64,000 nucleotides of DNA. Origin: Vicugna pacos (lineage: Eukaryota > Chordata > Mammalia > Artiodactyla > Camelidae). Shown here in pieces: positions 1 to 47,862 of this stretch. The notes beneath the pieces were generated by a model. That model was not told the origin of the DNA. It did not search any database and saw nothing but the letters and a program-made list of their open reading frames with translations. Made by a program: the position numbers and the translations under genes. Positions within the stretch are counted from its first letter, which is position 1. Every line of letters begins with the position of its first letter. The stretch is taken from the NCBI RefSeq assembly GCF_048564905.1, contig NC_133013.1, positions 25,061,605 through 25,125,604 of the forward strand. Reading direction: 5' to 3'.

Positions 1-399
1 ATGTACTCCAGCTCTTCTTACAGCCTCTTCTACCCCCACAGCTAGGAGGACAAGTCAGTGGCATTAGGTTCCAAATAAAGTTACTTTTGGCCCATGGGAA
101 GAGTAAGGATATTAATTCTAACATCACAGTAACGCCATGACCACTCAGAGAGAGCATATTTGGAGAGTAGAATTCTCTGTAAACCTTTGGGAAAAAACTG
201 ACAAGCAGTATGAAATAGAGACTTTCTTAGGTGGAAATCTTGCAGGATGTACAGCAAGTTAGTGACCTGAATTCTCTCATTTGTTACAAATTATTAATCA
301 GTGGTGGTCAGTGAAGGAACCATTGAACAGAGATGAAAATGAAACTCAGAGAAACCCACTCTTTGAATCTTATGTGTTTGTATTTTTCCTTTTTTGCAG

Positions 400-25577
<25,178 letters not shown>

Positions 25578-26315
25578 CTGCAAAACCAGAGCAGGTAACT
25601 TGAGGGGGTGTGTGTAAGGAGGCACGTGCACTCACACACACTGAAGAAACAAGGAAGATGCCTTTCAAGCCTCACTGGGCCTCTCTGGGACACGGTCACC
25701 TGATCTGTGTGTGGCTGGTGCAACCTGGCACCAAGTGGGCTACATATAAGGAACGTGGATACCTTATAAAGCTGGAGCTGGAACTTTTCCCAGGGGGGTT
25801 TGGGTAGTAGCCTGCCCTGGAGAGGAAGGAAATCCATGCAAGCACAGAGACATGCAGCTTGCTTGCACACACCAGCAGAGCTGAGACTGGAGTCTCCTGG
25901 GGCCTGACCTTCAGTGAGGGCACCAGATGCTGTTCACACGTTGACTGGATGGGCAAGCACTGACAGACAGGCTGGCGAAGGACTCCACGCTCAAATGGAT
26001 TGTAACTCTGATGGTCACTGCTCCTTTCCTCTCCCCCAAAAGGAAAAAAAAACTGGATTGGATTTTTTTTTTCCTGGTCACTTGAGCACATCTAGATCAC
26101 CCATTAGATTCTCTCTGGGACCTGCAGTTTGGCTTTGGGATTGATCATCTTGTGGATTTGATTCCTGATGAGCCCCTTGCTGCCTACCTTTTCCTCTCTC
26201 CTCTGGTTCTCAACCTCAGCAAGTTCAAATCAGTCGTCCTTTTTAGCTCCCGTGGAACTGTTTTGTACCTGCTTCTTTACTAGTCTACCCTAGTGCCATC
26301 CACCAGCTTTACTCT

Positions 26316-26339
26316 CACACACACACACACACACACACA
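26316..26339. repeat. (CA)n microsatellite in SIN3A 3' UTR
   Basis: About twelve perfect AC/CA units lie within the transcribed 3' UTR. It is likely length-polymorphic. Confidence 0.95.
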
Positions 26340-26601
26340 ATTTTAACCTGGATTTTTTTTTTGTAAATAATGTACATACTGTCAATTTTTTTATTAAAAG
26401 AAATATGCTTTGATGTGCTAGCTTAACTGCTCTAGCTTCTTGTGTACCATAGTTCTATGTGGCTTCAGATTTAGTATCTATGAACAGATGTACAAGACAT
26501 TTATTACACTTTTTACCAAAGGGAGTTACCATTGTAGTACTTTTGTGTAAAACTTGTCTTCCCCCTTTCCCCAACTTTTTTTTTTTTTTTTTTTGTAAAT
26601 A

Positions 26602-26632
26602 AATAAAGCTTGATTCTTACTTAAGGAATAAA
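26602..26632 (+). promoter_or_regulatory. SIN3A poly(A) signals (two AATAAA)
   Basis: AATAAA occurs at 26602-26607, after a long T tract and TTTTGTAAAT, and again at 26627-26632. Their place about 1 kb after the stop codon fits SIN3A 3'-end formation. The upstream ATTAAA (26393) could give a shorter 3' UTR. Confidence 0.75.
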
Positions 26633-26650
26633 CTCTCAACCCAAGTCCCT

Positions 26651-28250
26651 TGTCCTCACCAGAGAACTATTGTGAAGCAGGGATTTGGGCTTCAGTTCCT
26701 TATCTATGGTACAAAACAGGACTTTGCTTTCAATAGTTGGCCCCTTAGTTGTACTTGTCCCAAATCAAAATATCTCAAATTTTAAAAATAGAATTATTCA
26801 TTCTTTTAGTACGTATTTCCCTCACCTTATTTCAACTGTTTGGAAATATTTTATATTTGGGTAAGTTGTCCAGCTATGTGGTTTGTACTTCTATTTTTTC
26901 TTATCCTTACTGGAAATGAGGGTGAACAACTTGAATACCAAACCAGTATTTGAAAGAAGTGTGTATAAAGTGTGTGATATAAATGGGATTGGGAGGGAGA
27001 AGATTTGATACACTTCATTAGCAACTGCAAATGGAATATATATTTTTTTTAATTACATAAATTTAAACTGGCAGACATTTAAACATCTGTGATTAGAATT
27101 TTTATATGTGGTCAGCATGGACTTACTGAACAAAGACCAGCAGAGCCATCTCAGTACCCTGGTGGATTTTTCTCCAGCAACCATTACCCTGGTCATAGCT
27201 GTAAAGTAACCCAACAGTGTTTTATGTGGTTTTGTTTGCTTTTTAATTAAAAATCCCCAATATCACCACCACAAAACCACAATTTTTTGCTTCTGGAGTT
27301 TCAAAACACATGGTAGACTTTTCTAATTTTAGATGTTTTGTTGTTGCGGGGGTGGGGGTGGGCAGTGGAAGGACAGGATAACCACAGGAGACTCTGAGCC
27401 CCAAAGTGTTGGGTGGCAAGCCTTGTGGGAGGGGATTCTCTGGTCTGACTTGGGAGGTGGAGTGATACTGATTGGGGGAAAGAGCTTCAAGTTTTCCCAG
27501 CAATAACTCACCTGTCCCCTCCTCTGCTTGCTCAAGAAAGAGCATGTTGACTTGTAATTATGGGGGCAATTGATGGGATCTGACCAGCGGGCAGCTCCCG
27601 TTGTTGCTGTCTCTGCATAGGGTTACATTCAGAGCACCTACTTGCAGGTCAGGATAGGGTTGGAGCTGGTTGAGAAAACCCCAACCTACCAGTGCAACCA
27701 GAAGAAAAGGGAGCTTCACCTACAGCCAGGGTTTCACAAGCAGCATTTTTATCCCTCCTGCCTTCGGACATCTGAGCTCCAAGCTCAACTCAGCCTGTCT
27801 TATAGCAGCAAGTTATCTATGTTTTAAATCATATATTTAAAACATACATTGGTATTATGTACTTTCCTAACAATTTGCATTTGAAATGTATTAAATGACT
27901 TAGCCAGTATTTCCATTAAAATATCAGGGCTCATGTTGTGTATATACTTTTTTCCTAATAATTTTATAGATAAGGACTCAGCAGTCCTAGGAGGCAGAAA
28001 AGGCTGCCAATAGGTTACTAAGAGTAACGTGAGGATGAAATTGGAGGTGTTCTGGCATTATGGCTTCTCTAACATGTCAGTCCTATGTAGTGAAATACAT
28101 TATTCTATTAGGATCTTGAATGCTGTTTGTGATCTGCTATCAAAATCTTCAGTTTCTGGTGATGGGTGGCAGTTAGCCATATAAGTAAAATCTGTAGTAG
28201 AGGAAGCTTGAAGTTACTGGGATGCAAAGCCCTCCCCTATTTAACACATG
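26651..28250. other. Intergenic spacer SIN3A-MAN2C1
   Basis: About 1.6 kb separates the SIN3A poly(A) signals from the MAN2C1 CpG region. It is AT-rich on the left, with a G-rich GGGGGTGGGGGTGGG patch near 27.35 kb. Open frames here (100 aa or less) have no recognisable product. I see no gene and no clear repeat family. Confidence 0.6.
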
Positions 28251-28299
28251 TCCGCCGACTGGCTTGAAAGCACCCGTCCATGGCTCCCCTGGCTCCCCG

Positions 28300-39818
<11,519 letters not shown>

Positions 39819-39930
39819 GTCCCCGAGGATGGGGTTTTGCTTATGGAAGGCTTTGGAGGCTCCTCATTTCTGCGTCCCAGCCTGAAGCAAGGCTCAGTCA
39901 CCTCTTGAACAATAAACCCTTGGCTTGGAA
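39819..39930 (+). other. MAN2C1: MAN2C1 3' UTR with AATAAA
   Basis: The 3' UTR is short. AATAAA lies at 39911-39916, 93 bases after the TGA, so cleavage is expected near 39.93 kb. Confidence 0.85.
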
Positions 39931-40509
39931 ACCCTGTTAGTAGCCCCTGCTTATTCCCCTCAGGGCCCACCCATCCTCAGGCTTTGAGAGGGGAAGGTTT
40001 TACGCCAGGGATTTGGGGGCAGGGGCAAGATCTACGGTTACCTGTGTGTGCACGGTCTGGATTGCATCCCCCATGAGAGAGACTGGGGATTTCAGTGACC
40101 ATAAGCTGACTAAGAGACCACGAGATAAGTTGTTCCCCTGTGTCCACAGGCAGAGGGCCTGGGGCTGGGGGGAAGGCCTGGGGCTGGGGAAGGCCTAGCG
40201 GGTGGGTTCTGGCTGGCCCCTGCTAGGAGGGGACTGACTAGTCTGGAGCAGGTTAGGGGAGCAGCTGCCGGCTGTGAGGAATCCTGGACTGGAGATGTGG
40301 AGCCTGGGCTGCCTGGGCCAGGGGTCTCTGCACCACCTGTGAAGGGCTGTCCCTGCAGAGGCAGACTGTCCTCTGAGAGCCAGGGCCCTGAGGCCTGGAA
40401 TGGGGCTCAGTATGCCATGCTGAGGCAGTGGCCCTCCCGTCCCCAGGGCTGGGCAGCAGGCCCTTCACACTTGGCCTTTCCACACCTTCTGCAAGCAGCC
40501 CAAAAAGTG

Positions 40510-40730
40510 CCAAGAAATTCAACTTTATCAGTTTATAGGAAATTACAGCATTTTCCACGTGGCTTAAAAAATGGAGAAGGTGGGGTACAATTTAAAACAT
40601 CATAGTTGTGCAGGAAACAGCCAGAGGGCCAGGGGCATCCAGTCCCCTGCAAATTCTAGGAAGCCACACAGGCTCCCAGATCCAGGGCAAGGCAGTGGGA
40701 AAGGGTGGATGCAAGCAAGCCTCCCTTCTG
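40510..40730 (-). other. NEIL1: Probable NEIL1 3' UTR
   Basis: This lies downstream of the NEIL1 TAG on the minus strand. I find no AATAAA or ATTAAA on that strand between 40.73 and 39.82 kb. The best candidates are the variants TATAAA (40537-40532) and GATAAA (40529-40524). The 3' end is therefore tentative. It would leave about 0.6 kb to the converging MAN2C1 3' end. Confidence 0.45.
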
Positions 40731-43700
40731 CTAAGAGGCCGAGGTCCCCTCAGGCTCCAAGGATGGGGTGTGAGCCTTGACTTTTTGGGGTCGATGGCGG
40801 CCTAGGGGAAGGACAGGTGAGATGGCAGCTCAGACCCAGGCTGAGGACTGACCCAACGGCCTCCCTCCCACCATTGTCCACATGTCCCTCCTGCTGGCTC
40901 TGCCATCCTTTCCTCCCCTGGGGAGCTTGTTTTGGGGATGCCCCTTACCTCGCTGAGAAAGACCCACCTGAGGTTGCTGGTCGTCTCCTCCTTTTCCCTT
41001 TCTCAGGGACTGGGGGCACTTCTGGGTCCTGTTGGAGGCTGGGCCCCTTGGGTTGCTGGGCTGTAGTCTGCTCAGGAAGGCCTCTCCGTGCCCTGCGTGT
41101 CTTTGAAGGGGACTTGTTTGGAGGTGGAGGGTCCTGGGTGGAGGACACCCAGGTCCCTGAGCAGCTCAGCAGTTTAGAGGTTGGTTAGGACCCACCACTG
41201 CCCTCCACTGCCAAGGGAAGGAGCTTCCCCAGAGCCTGGCTTGGGAGGAATAGCCAGGACAGGGGACAGTGCAGGGAGGAGGTGGGAGCAGGGAGCCATA
41301 CCTCCACTCTGTCCTCAGGACCCTGCCGCACTCCCTTGGATTTCTTCTTGCGGGACTTGCCCCCTGCAGGACACTGATGCTGATGGGGCTGGAGGATCCT
41401 GTGGCCTCAGCCCTCCTTCTCCAGACTCCTATTCTTCCGCTCTGGGGTGACTCCCAGGGTCAGAGTGGGGACTGGGATGGAGGAGGGTGCTGTAGCCCTT
41501 GCAGGCACCTAGTCTCTTACTGCATTAGGAGTAGCTTACCTTTAGGTGCCAGGGGTCCAGGATCCCCCTGAAATGGAATGAGAATTCAGGAGTCACCCTG
41601 GCAGGGTAGTTTTCTCGGAGAGGCAGAACTCACACCTATCCTTCCAGATCAGGCTTCTCCTAGGAAGCCTCTCTGACCATCTCCTCCCCCCAGGTCAGAG
41701 CCAACACAGCGAGAGAGCCCTGGGCTGCTCCACTAGCTGGGACCGTGGGACTCAGAGGAGGGGAGAGGCATAGCACAGGGAAGGCTTTGACCCTCATGAA
41801 CAGTGTGACCCCAGGTCTTTTCATCCCATCAGCTTCCTCAGGGACTCCTTTTGCCTGTGTGAGCATTAGGACCCAAACCTGGAACCAGATGGTGCGGCCA
41901 TTCCGGTCCCGCAGGGAGCTCATGCCTGGCATGCCATAACACCGCAGCCAGGCTCGGAAGGCAGCAAAGTCCTCCTCTCCGCTCTCCGGCCCGTAGCCTT
42001 TGCCCCCTGTGGGACAGAGGAACCAGGCGGAGGTCAGAGGGCTGACTTACGCTGGGAGGAGGGGGAACTTGGTTAGACCTGGCTCAGACCTCAGCTCCAC
42101 AAGCTGATGGACGGAGTCAGGGGACCAAAGCTCTCCCTCCTCTAGCAGTGTAACCTCAGGCTGGTGTCTTCCCCACTCTGGACCATGGCTTTCCCATCCT
42201 GGAGAAAGAATTCTTGCCCTACCTGCCTCATGGGCAGCTCAGAGGACATAGACACCTGACAAGTGAACATCAGTAAAGGAGGCCTAGTCCATTTACAAAA
42301 ACTAGGTCCACAAACTTCCATTCCCCAGGTAGGGACCCAGGCCCCAGAAAGGGGTGGATAGGAGCTGTCCCAGGTTACATGACATGCTGAAACAGAGCTT
42401 ATTGGCCATCCTTGCCTCCCAGGCCTCACCCAGCTGGACCACTTCCTTAGGCACTGAGTGGCACAGCTCCAGCAGGTCTGGGTTCTGCAGCTTGGCCTTG
42501 ATCTTCTGGCTCAGGGTCAGTTCTGGGCTCTGGAGAAGGGGCAGGGGGAGGACCTGGCTGTCAGTATGAGGCAGGGCCACTCAGAAGAAGCTGACCCCCA
42601 GGGAATCCCTTCTGAACTTGGCAGGACTCTGAGAGGTTCATCTCTGCCCCGCCCCCCAGCACTGTAGAGAAAGGGAAACAGGCTAGAAGTGGAGAAGGGA
42701 CCTGCTTGAGCAAAGCTGGAGACATGCAACCGAGCCCATACCCATCAACCTTGCACTGATAGGTGTGTGCGCACCCCTCCCTGCACCCTCACCGGCCTGC
42801 GCTGCTGCAGTGCCTCCAGAACCGTGCGGGCCTTCTCGAAGGGGGGTATCCTCAGCCTGCAGTGAGGTGGCAAGGGAGCCAGGCTAAGCAGTGGGGAATG
42901 TGAGCACACCCAGCCACCCCAGCCCACATGCCCAGGGCCTGCCTGCTGACCGGTGCAGGATCTCTGCCCGCAGATAGTTGCCAATGCCATTGAAGAACCG
43001 CTGGTCCAAGAGGGCCTCACAAATGGGCCGGTCGAAGGCCTTGTCTGCCAGGTTTCGTAAGACGTTCTCCCTGGAGGAACACAACCTGGGCACATGAAAC
43101 CTATTCTGCCTGTCCCACCCCTCCCTGCCTTGCAGTGGGTTGGGGGGGAGTTGCTAGGGTGCAAGGGAAGGAAATAGGGAGTCCCAGTTCCCCTTTTCCC
43201 AGCCTCAGTGGTATTTTGGCAGCAGGGACCTCAGTTTTCTGATAAATGGGAACAACAATATGAGATTCTAATTCATTACAAAAGGTAAAAAATATCAATC
43301 AAAAGCAGCATCTTCAAGAAAACATGAGTCTGTACATGGTGTATATATCACCAAAGTGCCTCAGACTCAGACATTTTTGAGAACAAGGTGATCACAGGAC
43401 CTTGGGTGTGCCTGCAGTCTGGAACTCCCTGTCTAGGACTTCTGGCTAGATATGAGGATTTGACATTGGTGGGGTCAGCTCTTCTCAAGATGCTGAAGAT
43501 CTTCCAGGAAGCTGGTACTGGCTCTGTGCAGCACGAGTGAGGGGCAAGTCCTGGCTGGTGAGTGCCGTGCCCTGACAGCCCCCATCCCTCCTCCAAGGGT
43601 CATGGGTCTCTCCTCATCACCATGAAATGCATCTTTTTTCTTTGTGGAAAAGGGTTAATGCGAGGCTGACGCAGTGATGGGCACAGGATCATATGTTCTG

Positions 43701-44787
43701 TTCAGAGTTCTGGGGAAAAGGTAAGAGGGGAAGGCTAGCCTGGGTGCTAAGATGGTCAGATCCCCAAGGGGAGCAGATCCCCTCAGGCTCCGCAGCTGGA
43801 GGACTAAACAAACAGCCATGATGCTCATCATGTGAGAGAAACTCCAGTGGGGCCCTCCCTCAGGCAGAAGACAGTCACAGAGACCATGAGACACAGACCA
43901 GTGGGCAGGCAGAATGTGGGAGACCACAAAACCTGCTTCAGAAACCATATCATTAGGCAGCCCCCTCCCCACCCCCTTGAAGCAATTCCTTCCTGCTCAG
44001 CTTCCCTTCTCATCCTGTTGTTAAAGCCCCTCCACCTTTCTTTCTTCTTAGCCTCCTGAGGGTGCCAAGAAGCAGTGTGGGATGCTGACATGAGCTCCGG
44101 CTCTGACACTAACTGGCATGTCCTCAGGGCATGCCTCCCCATCCACCTCTTGCCCCCACCTCCTCCCACATCAGTTTTGGGTTTTCCCATTATCTCAGGG
44201 AGCTGCCACAGGGAAGGACACTGCCTTGGTCTACAGAGGAAGGGACTGAGGCCCAGCGGGGGCTGGAACTTGTTGCTCATTGGCCAGCAAGGCGCTAACA
44301 GAGCCAGGCCTGGAGCCCAGGACTGTGTCCATCACACCTGGTGCTGGCCCTACCTGAACTGCTCATACTCCAGCAAGACACACGGCCCGCGGCCTGGCTG
44401 CCACTCGCCCCCAAGCTCCCAGTGGCCGAAGCGACGGACGTCCACAAAGCAGAGGGCGAGTCGGGGGCCAGGTGGAGCTGTGTAAAAGCGCAGGTGGGCG
44501 TGGGGCGGCAGCACGTCGCTGGGGGCCAGCTGGAAGGAGCCAGTCATGCCGAAGCGGAAGACAAGGGCCAGTGGCTCCCGTGGGGGCTGGGCCCCAGGCA
44601 GGGGGCTCAGTATCAGGCGCAGCTCCTTGCCACGGGCTAAGGCTGAGATGTGGTAGGCACTGCTCTCAAAGGGCACCTCCGGGTTGCGGCTGACAGGTGA
44701 CTTCTCCACGCACCCGCTGAACACCAGCCCCCGGCATTCCTCATTCACAAAGTGGCTCGCCAGGTGCAATTCAGGGCCCTCAGGCAT
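40731..44787 (-). CDS. NEIL1: NEIL1, endonuclease VIII-like DNA glycosylase/AP lyase, complete
   Basis: NEIL1 is a bifunctional glycosylase that excises oxidised bases in base excision repair. Exons in transcript order: 44787-44354, 43070-42951, 42856-42793, 42529-42430, 42006-41879, 41567-41540, 41363-41302, 41133-40968, 40801-40731. They sum to 1173 nt, 390 aa, identical in length to human. The start gives MPEGPELHLA, with catalytic Pro2, Glu3 and Lys54 (ARGKELRL) present. The helix-two-turn-helix region (DQRFFNGIGNYLRAEIL) follows. The tail is basic and lysine-rich, ending PSLEPEGTSAS. Codon 242 is AAA (Lys), the base recoded to Arg by ADAR1 in human. The frame also meets a TAA at 40945 if exon 8 is read through, but a GT donor at 40967 and an acceptor at 40802 restore the human-like C-terminus. 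A splice acceptor directly before the ATG (CCTCCCACAG, ending at 44789) implies a separate 5' non-coding exon. Confidence 0.97.
41999..42001 (-). promoter_or_regulatory. NEIL1: NEIL1 Lys242 codon, ADAR recoding site
   Basis: On the minus strand this codon is AAA, residue 242 by my exon count, in the context LGGKGYG. In human the middle A is edited to inosine, giving Lys-to-Arg and changed lesion preference (established knowledge). The codon lies in GCAAAG, which is perfectly complementary to CTTTGC about 30 bases downstream in the same exon, so a local stem is possible. Confidence 0.75.
42060..42136 (+). ncRNA. MIR631: mir-631-like hairpin, antisense in a NEIL1 intron
   Basis: The segment matches human mir-631 as I remember it. 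The mature-arm equivalent is 42075-42095, starting AGACCTGG and ending ACCTCAGC, with one C-to-T difference. The sequence folds on itself: TTGG pairs with CCAA, CCTGGCTC with GAGTCAGG, and TCAGCT with AGCTGA around a short loop. It lies on the + strand inside the NEIL1 intron between coding exons 4 and 5, so it is antisense to NEIL1 and in the direction of MAN2C1, as I recall for human. Expression and processing cannot be judged from sequence. Confidence 0.7.
43071..44353 (-). other. NEIL1 intron between coding exons 1 and 2
   Basis: This 1.28-kb intron has no coding signal that I recognise. The open frames at 43.6-44.3 kb show no family resemblance. A short MIR-like piece is possible near 44.07-44.25 kb. 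Confidence 0.6.
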
Positions 44788-45079
44788 TCTGTGGGAGGGG
44801 TGGCCAGGCCCTGTGGGGGAGGATGACAACAGGTTGGCCTGGGTGTGCACCCTGTGAGGTAGGAGTTATCACCTCACATTATTTTCAGAGGAGAACCCAG
44901 AGTGTCAGAGGGGGCCATGTTCAGCTGGGGCTGGCAGGAAAGTCAACTGGCTTGGTCACAGCCCCTGGCCCCACCAGAAAATGCTGAGAAAGCCCAGGAC
45001 AGTGGGGAGCTCGGTATGGGAAAGTATGACTGCCTTGCTCACACACACCTTCCACAGGCTTCCATGAAGCCTTGCTGAT

Positions 45080-45440
45080 TTTACAATAAAATCCAGATCC
45101 TTCTGGGGCACGTGCCATCATCTCATTTCCTCCCAGGCTCCCCCCAGCTCACCTGCTGCAAGCACACGGCTCTTCTTTCACGCATACCTTCACCCCTGCT
45201 GCCCCCTCAGTCCCGGAACACTTGAGAGAGGCCCTCCCTGACCATTTTATCCAAGACAGCATCCCCCTACTCCACGCCCTGCACGTTTTCCTTTCTTCGG
45301 GCACTCCCAGAACCTGAAATTATTTTATTTTGTCCTGTCTTCCTCTACCTTCACCCCCACCCTAGAGTGGAAGCTCTGCTTGCTCATCACCCCATCGCTG
45401 AGAATCAGGCCTGCATCTGTTGCCACAATGACTGAGAGAA
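45080..45440 (+). repeat. L2 LINE 3' fragment
   Basis: The text is typical of L2 3' sequence: 'ccctccctgaccattttat', then 'gagtggaagctctg', and an ending near 'gactgagagaatgaacc'. It lies in NEIL1 upstream or 5' intronic DNA. It explains part of an apparent 153-aa open frame. Confidence 0.6.
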
Positions 45441-45679
45441 TGAACCTGACCCCGCCTGGGAGAAAAGAGCTGAAAAAAATCAAGCTCGGAGGTTCAGCAG
45501 GCAGTGAAGACAAGCCTGTCACCACCCACTTGTCAGGACCATCAGGAGGACAAGGAGGAAGGCGTATAGGTGTCCCCAGGTCCATCAGCGAGGGAGCCAG
45601 GTCTACACGACTCCGAGGTGAGGGCAGGGGCAGCAGGAAGGGCTCCCCAGCTCCAGGCCGTGGTCCGGGAGGCAGAGAA

Positions 45680-46560
45680 AACACCCAGGTCAGGGCTTTA
45701 GGCCGAGAGAGGCGCGTACCCCTCTTTCTGACCCTCGCCGGTTCCCACCGGGCGGAGGGAGGAGTTTGCCACTTTCCTCTTCCCCGGGGCGTTGCGGGAT
45801 CGAAAGCGGAGATGGTGGTCCGGAAGAAGGGAGGTATTTAGCCAGGGCCGACTCCTTTGCCCTTTTCCATCCCCAACCTCAGCGCCGCCCCGGGCTGGCA
45901 CCCGAAAGGGTTCGTTTTGCGGGAAAAGGTAAACTTCCAGGTGCCTAATTTCGCTAGGGGTGGACGCTCTATGGCTCGCCTCCCACCTTCACATCCCCCA
46001 CCCCCGCTGCCTGTCCTCGGCTAAGCCTGGCTCCTCTCCTCCCCACGATCCCCAGCCCCGTCCTCTCCTCAGCTCTACTGCACACCCCACCCCGGCCCCG
46101 GCCCCCGCCGCAGGCTACCTGCGCCCCGCGCGGCTCCCGCCGGCCTGCAGCCACCGTGGGCTTAGTGCCGGGGGCGGGGCGGCGCCTAGGAGCGCGCCGG
46201 GGCCTGTGGTCGCTGCTCCAGCGCCTGCTGGGAAGTGTAGTTCCTCAGGCAGGTTGTGGGGCCCCCGAGCTGGGGGGCCCGGGGTATGGGAAAGGCTGGG
46301 AGGTAGCGGAAGAACCTGGCTTCCTGCTGCTTGGCGCCGGCGGGGTCAGGGTCAGGCCTGAGGTCCGGGGTTGCAGCTGTCTCTCCGTGGCTGTGGGAAG
46401 TCACCTGGCTAGTCCGGGACAGGGTCCACGCTCCCAGCAGGAAGCAACAGCAGCGTCCCGATGCAGAGGCGCCTGCAGCTGTGCGCGGGGCGCGCACAGG
46501 TGCGCGATAAATGCAGGCTTTGGGGACCCGGTGCTGGCCCTAAGTGTCTACGCATAGTCA
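45680..46560 (-). promoter_or_regulatory. CpG-rich region, likely NEIL1 promoter and 5' UTR exon
   Basis: CpG-dense sequence with GC boxes (GGGGGCGGGGCGGCGCC near 46.17 kb) begins about 0.9 kb upstream of the NEIL1 ATG. The ATG exon starts with a splice acceptor, so a non-coding first exon should lie here. I could not fix its donor with confidence. Frames of 133 aa in both directions look like CpG-island artefacts. Confidence 0.6.
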
Positions 46561-46984
46561 GGCAGAACGCATAAACAGAACGTCATCACCACCTGTCGAG
46601 TGGGAAGTGCGGCCAAGCAACAAAAAGCAGGGGCCTAGAAGCGGAACCCACTTCCGATGTGGGGGAAGGTCCCTCTGCGGTGACATTTAGGTTGAGACCT
46701 CAGAAGGAGCCATCTGGCAAAGAGTGGGGTCAGGTCAATAGGGCAGACGGAAAGAACAGTCGGTGCAAAGGTCTGGAGGCCAGAGAGCGACTGGCCCTCT
46801 GAAAGAAGGCGTGTGTGGCTGGGGGCAGTGCTGGGAGTGAGGACGGACACACAGCAAGGTCAGGTCCTGTCCGGCCTCCGGAGGCCTCCTTAAGGAATTT
46901 GCACTTCATCTTAAGGGTAGTGGGCACTGTGCCTGACCCATAGCCCTGATTTACCCCCTTCCCACTACTTGTTCCTCCCCTCTT

Positions 46985-47600
46985 CATCTATTTATTCATT
47001 TATTTTGACAAGTATTTTAAAGTAAATGAGACAAATTATGACAGTTCCTCTCTAATACTTAAGCATGCATCTCTAGAAAGTGATACCCTACAAAGCCACG
47101 ATACCTTTATCAAACCAAAGAGTTAACAATAATGTCTTAATATCGTCTAATACATAGCCCACATTCAAATTTTCCTAATTGTCCCCAAAATGTCTTTTAT
47201 AGCTAATTTGTTCAAGGCAGAGTCCCAACAAGGATTATATGTCTCTTTGGTAATTTTTTTTTTTTTTTGGTCTTCATGATACTGACCTTCCTGAAAAGTC
47301 CAAACCAGTTGTCATTTGAGATGCGCCGTCACATTCTAGATTTGTCTGATGTTTCCTTGGGTGTCGTTAACTTGTTCCTCTATCTGTAGTTTCCCCTGCA
47401 CACAGGTAATTAGATCTAAAGGCTTGGAGGTACATACATTTCCTAGGTTCTGCTCTGACTCCAAATCACATCACATTAGGAGGCACCCAACATCTGGTTG
47501 TCCCACTTCTGTGAGGCTGAAGTTGATCACTGGTGAGGCTGTGACAGCCAGATCTCTGCGTTGTAAAGGTAAGTCTCATACCTTGTGACCCCTGAGTTAT
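46985..47600 (-). repeat. Ancient L1-like repeat (third copy)
   Basis: It contains 'cattcaaattttcctaattg', then 'gtcgttaacttgttcctcta', then 'ggcacccaacatctggttgt', the later segments of the same family as the copies at 2.1 and 8.5 kb. Matching text resumes near 49.06-49.36 kb. Confidence 0.5.
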
Positions 47601-47862
47601 CCAGGGGTGACTTCTTTGTTTTGTCGGTCTCTTTTGTTTATTTAAATTAAGGTATAATTTACATACAGTAAAATTCATCCTTTTTAGACTGTGAGTTTTG
47701 ACAGATAAATACACCCACATAACCATCGCCACAATCAAGATAATATATTTCTATTATCCCCCCAAATTTGCCCATGCACCTTTTTAGTCAACACTTCCAC
47801 GGTACCCCCTGGCAACCACTGATCTGTTCTCTACCCCTGTAGTTTTTGTCAATATCATACAT

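Larger units (their letters stand above)
25578..26650 (+). other. SIN3A: SIN3A 3' UTR
   Basis: This non-coding stretch runs from the TAA to the T-rich end of the gene. It contains a (CA)12 microsatellite at 26316-26339. An ATTAAA lies at 26393-26398, and two AATAAA hexamers lie at 26602-26607 and 26627-26632. The cleavage point at about 26.65 kb is inferred from the last signal. No protein-coding signal is visible. Confidence 0.8.

Noticed and set aside
40945-41133. A shorter NEIL1 C-terminus ending SGGSFSAR at a TAA
   Set aside because: A GT donor at 40967 and acceptor before 40801 lead to a final exon matching the human tail and giving exactly 390 aa. The short form may exist as an intron-retention isoform.
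45380-45841. 153-aa plus-strand frame before the NEIL1 CpG region
   Set aside because: Its first part is L2 sequence and the rest is GC-rich 5' DNA; no domain.
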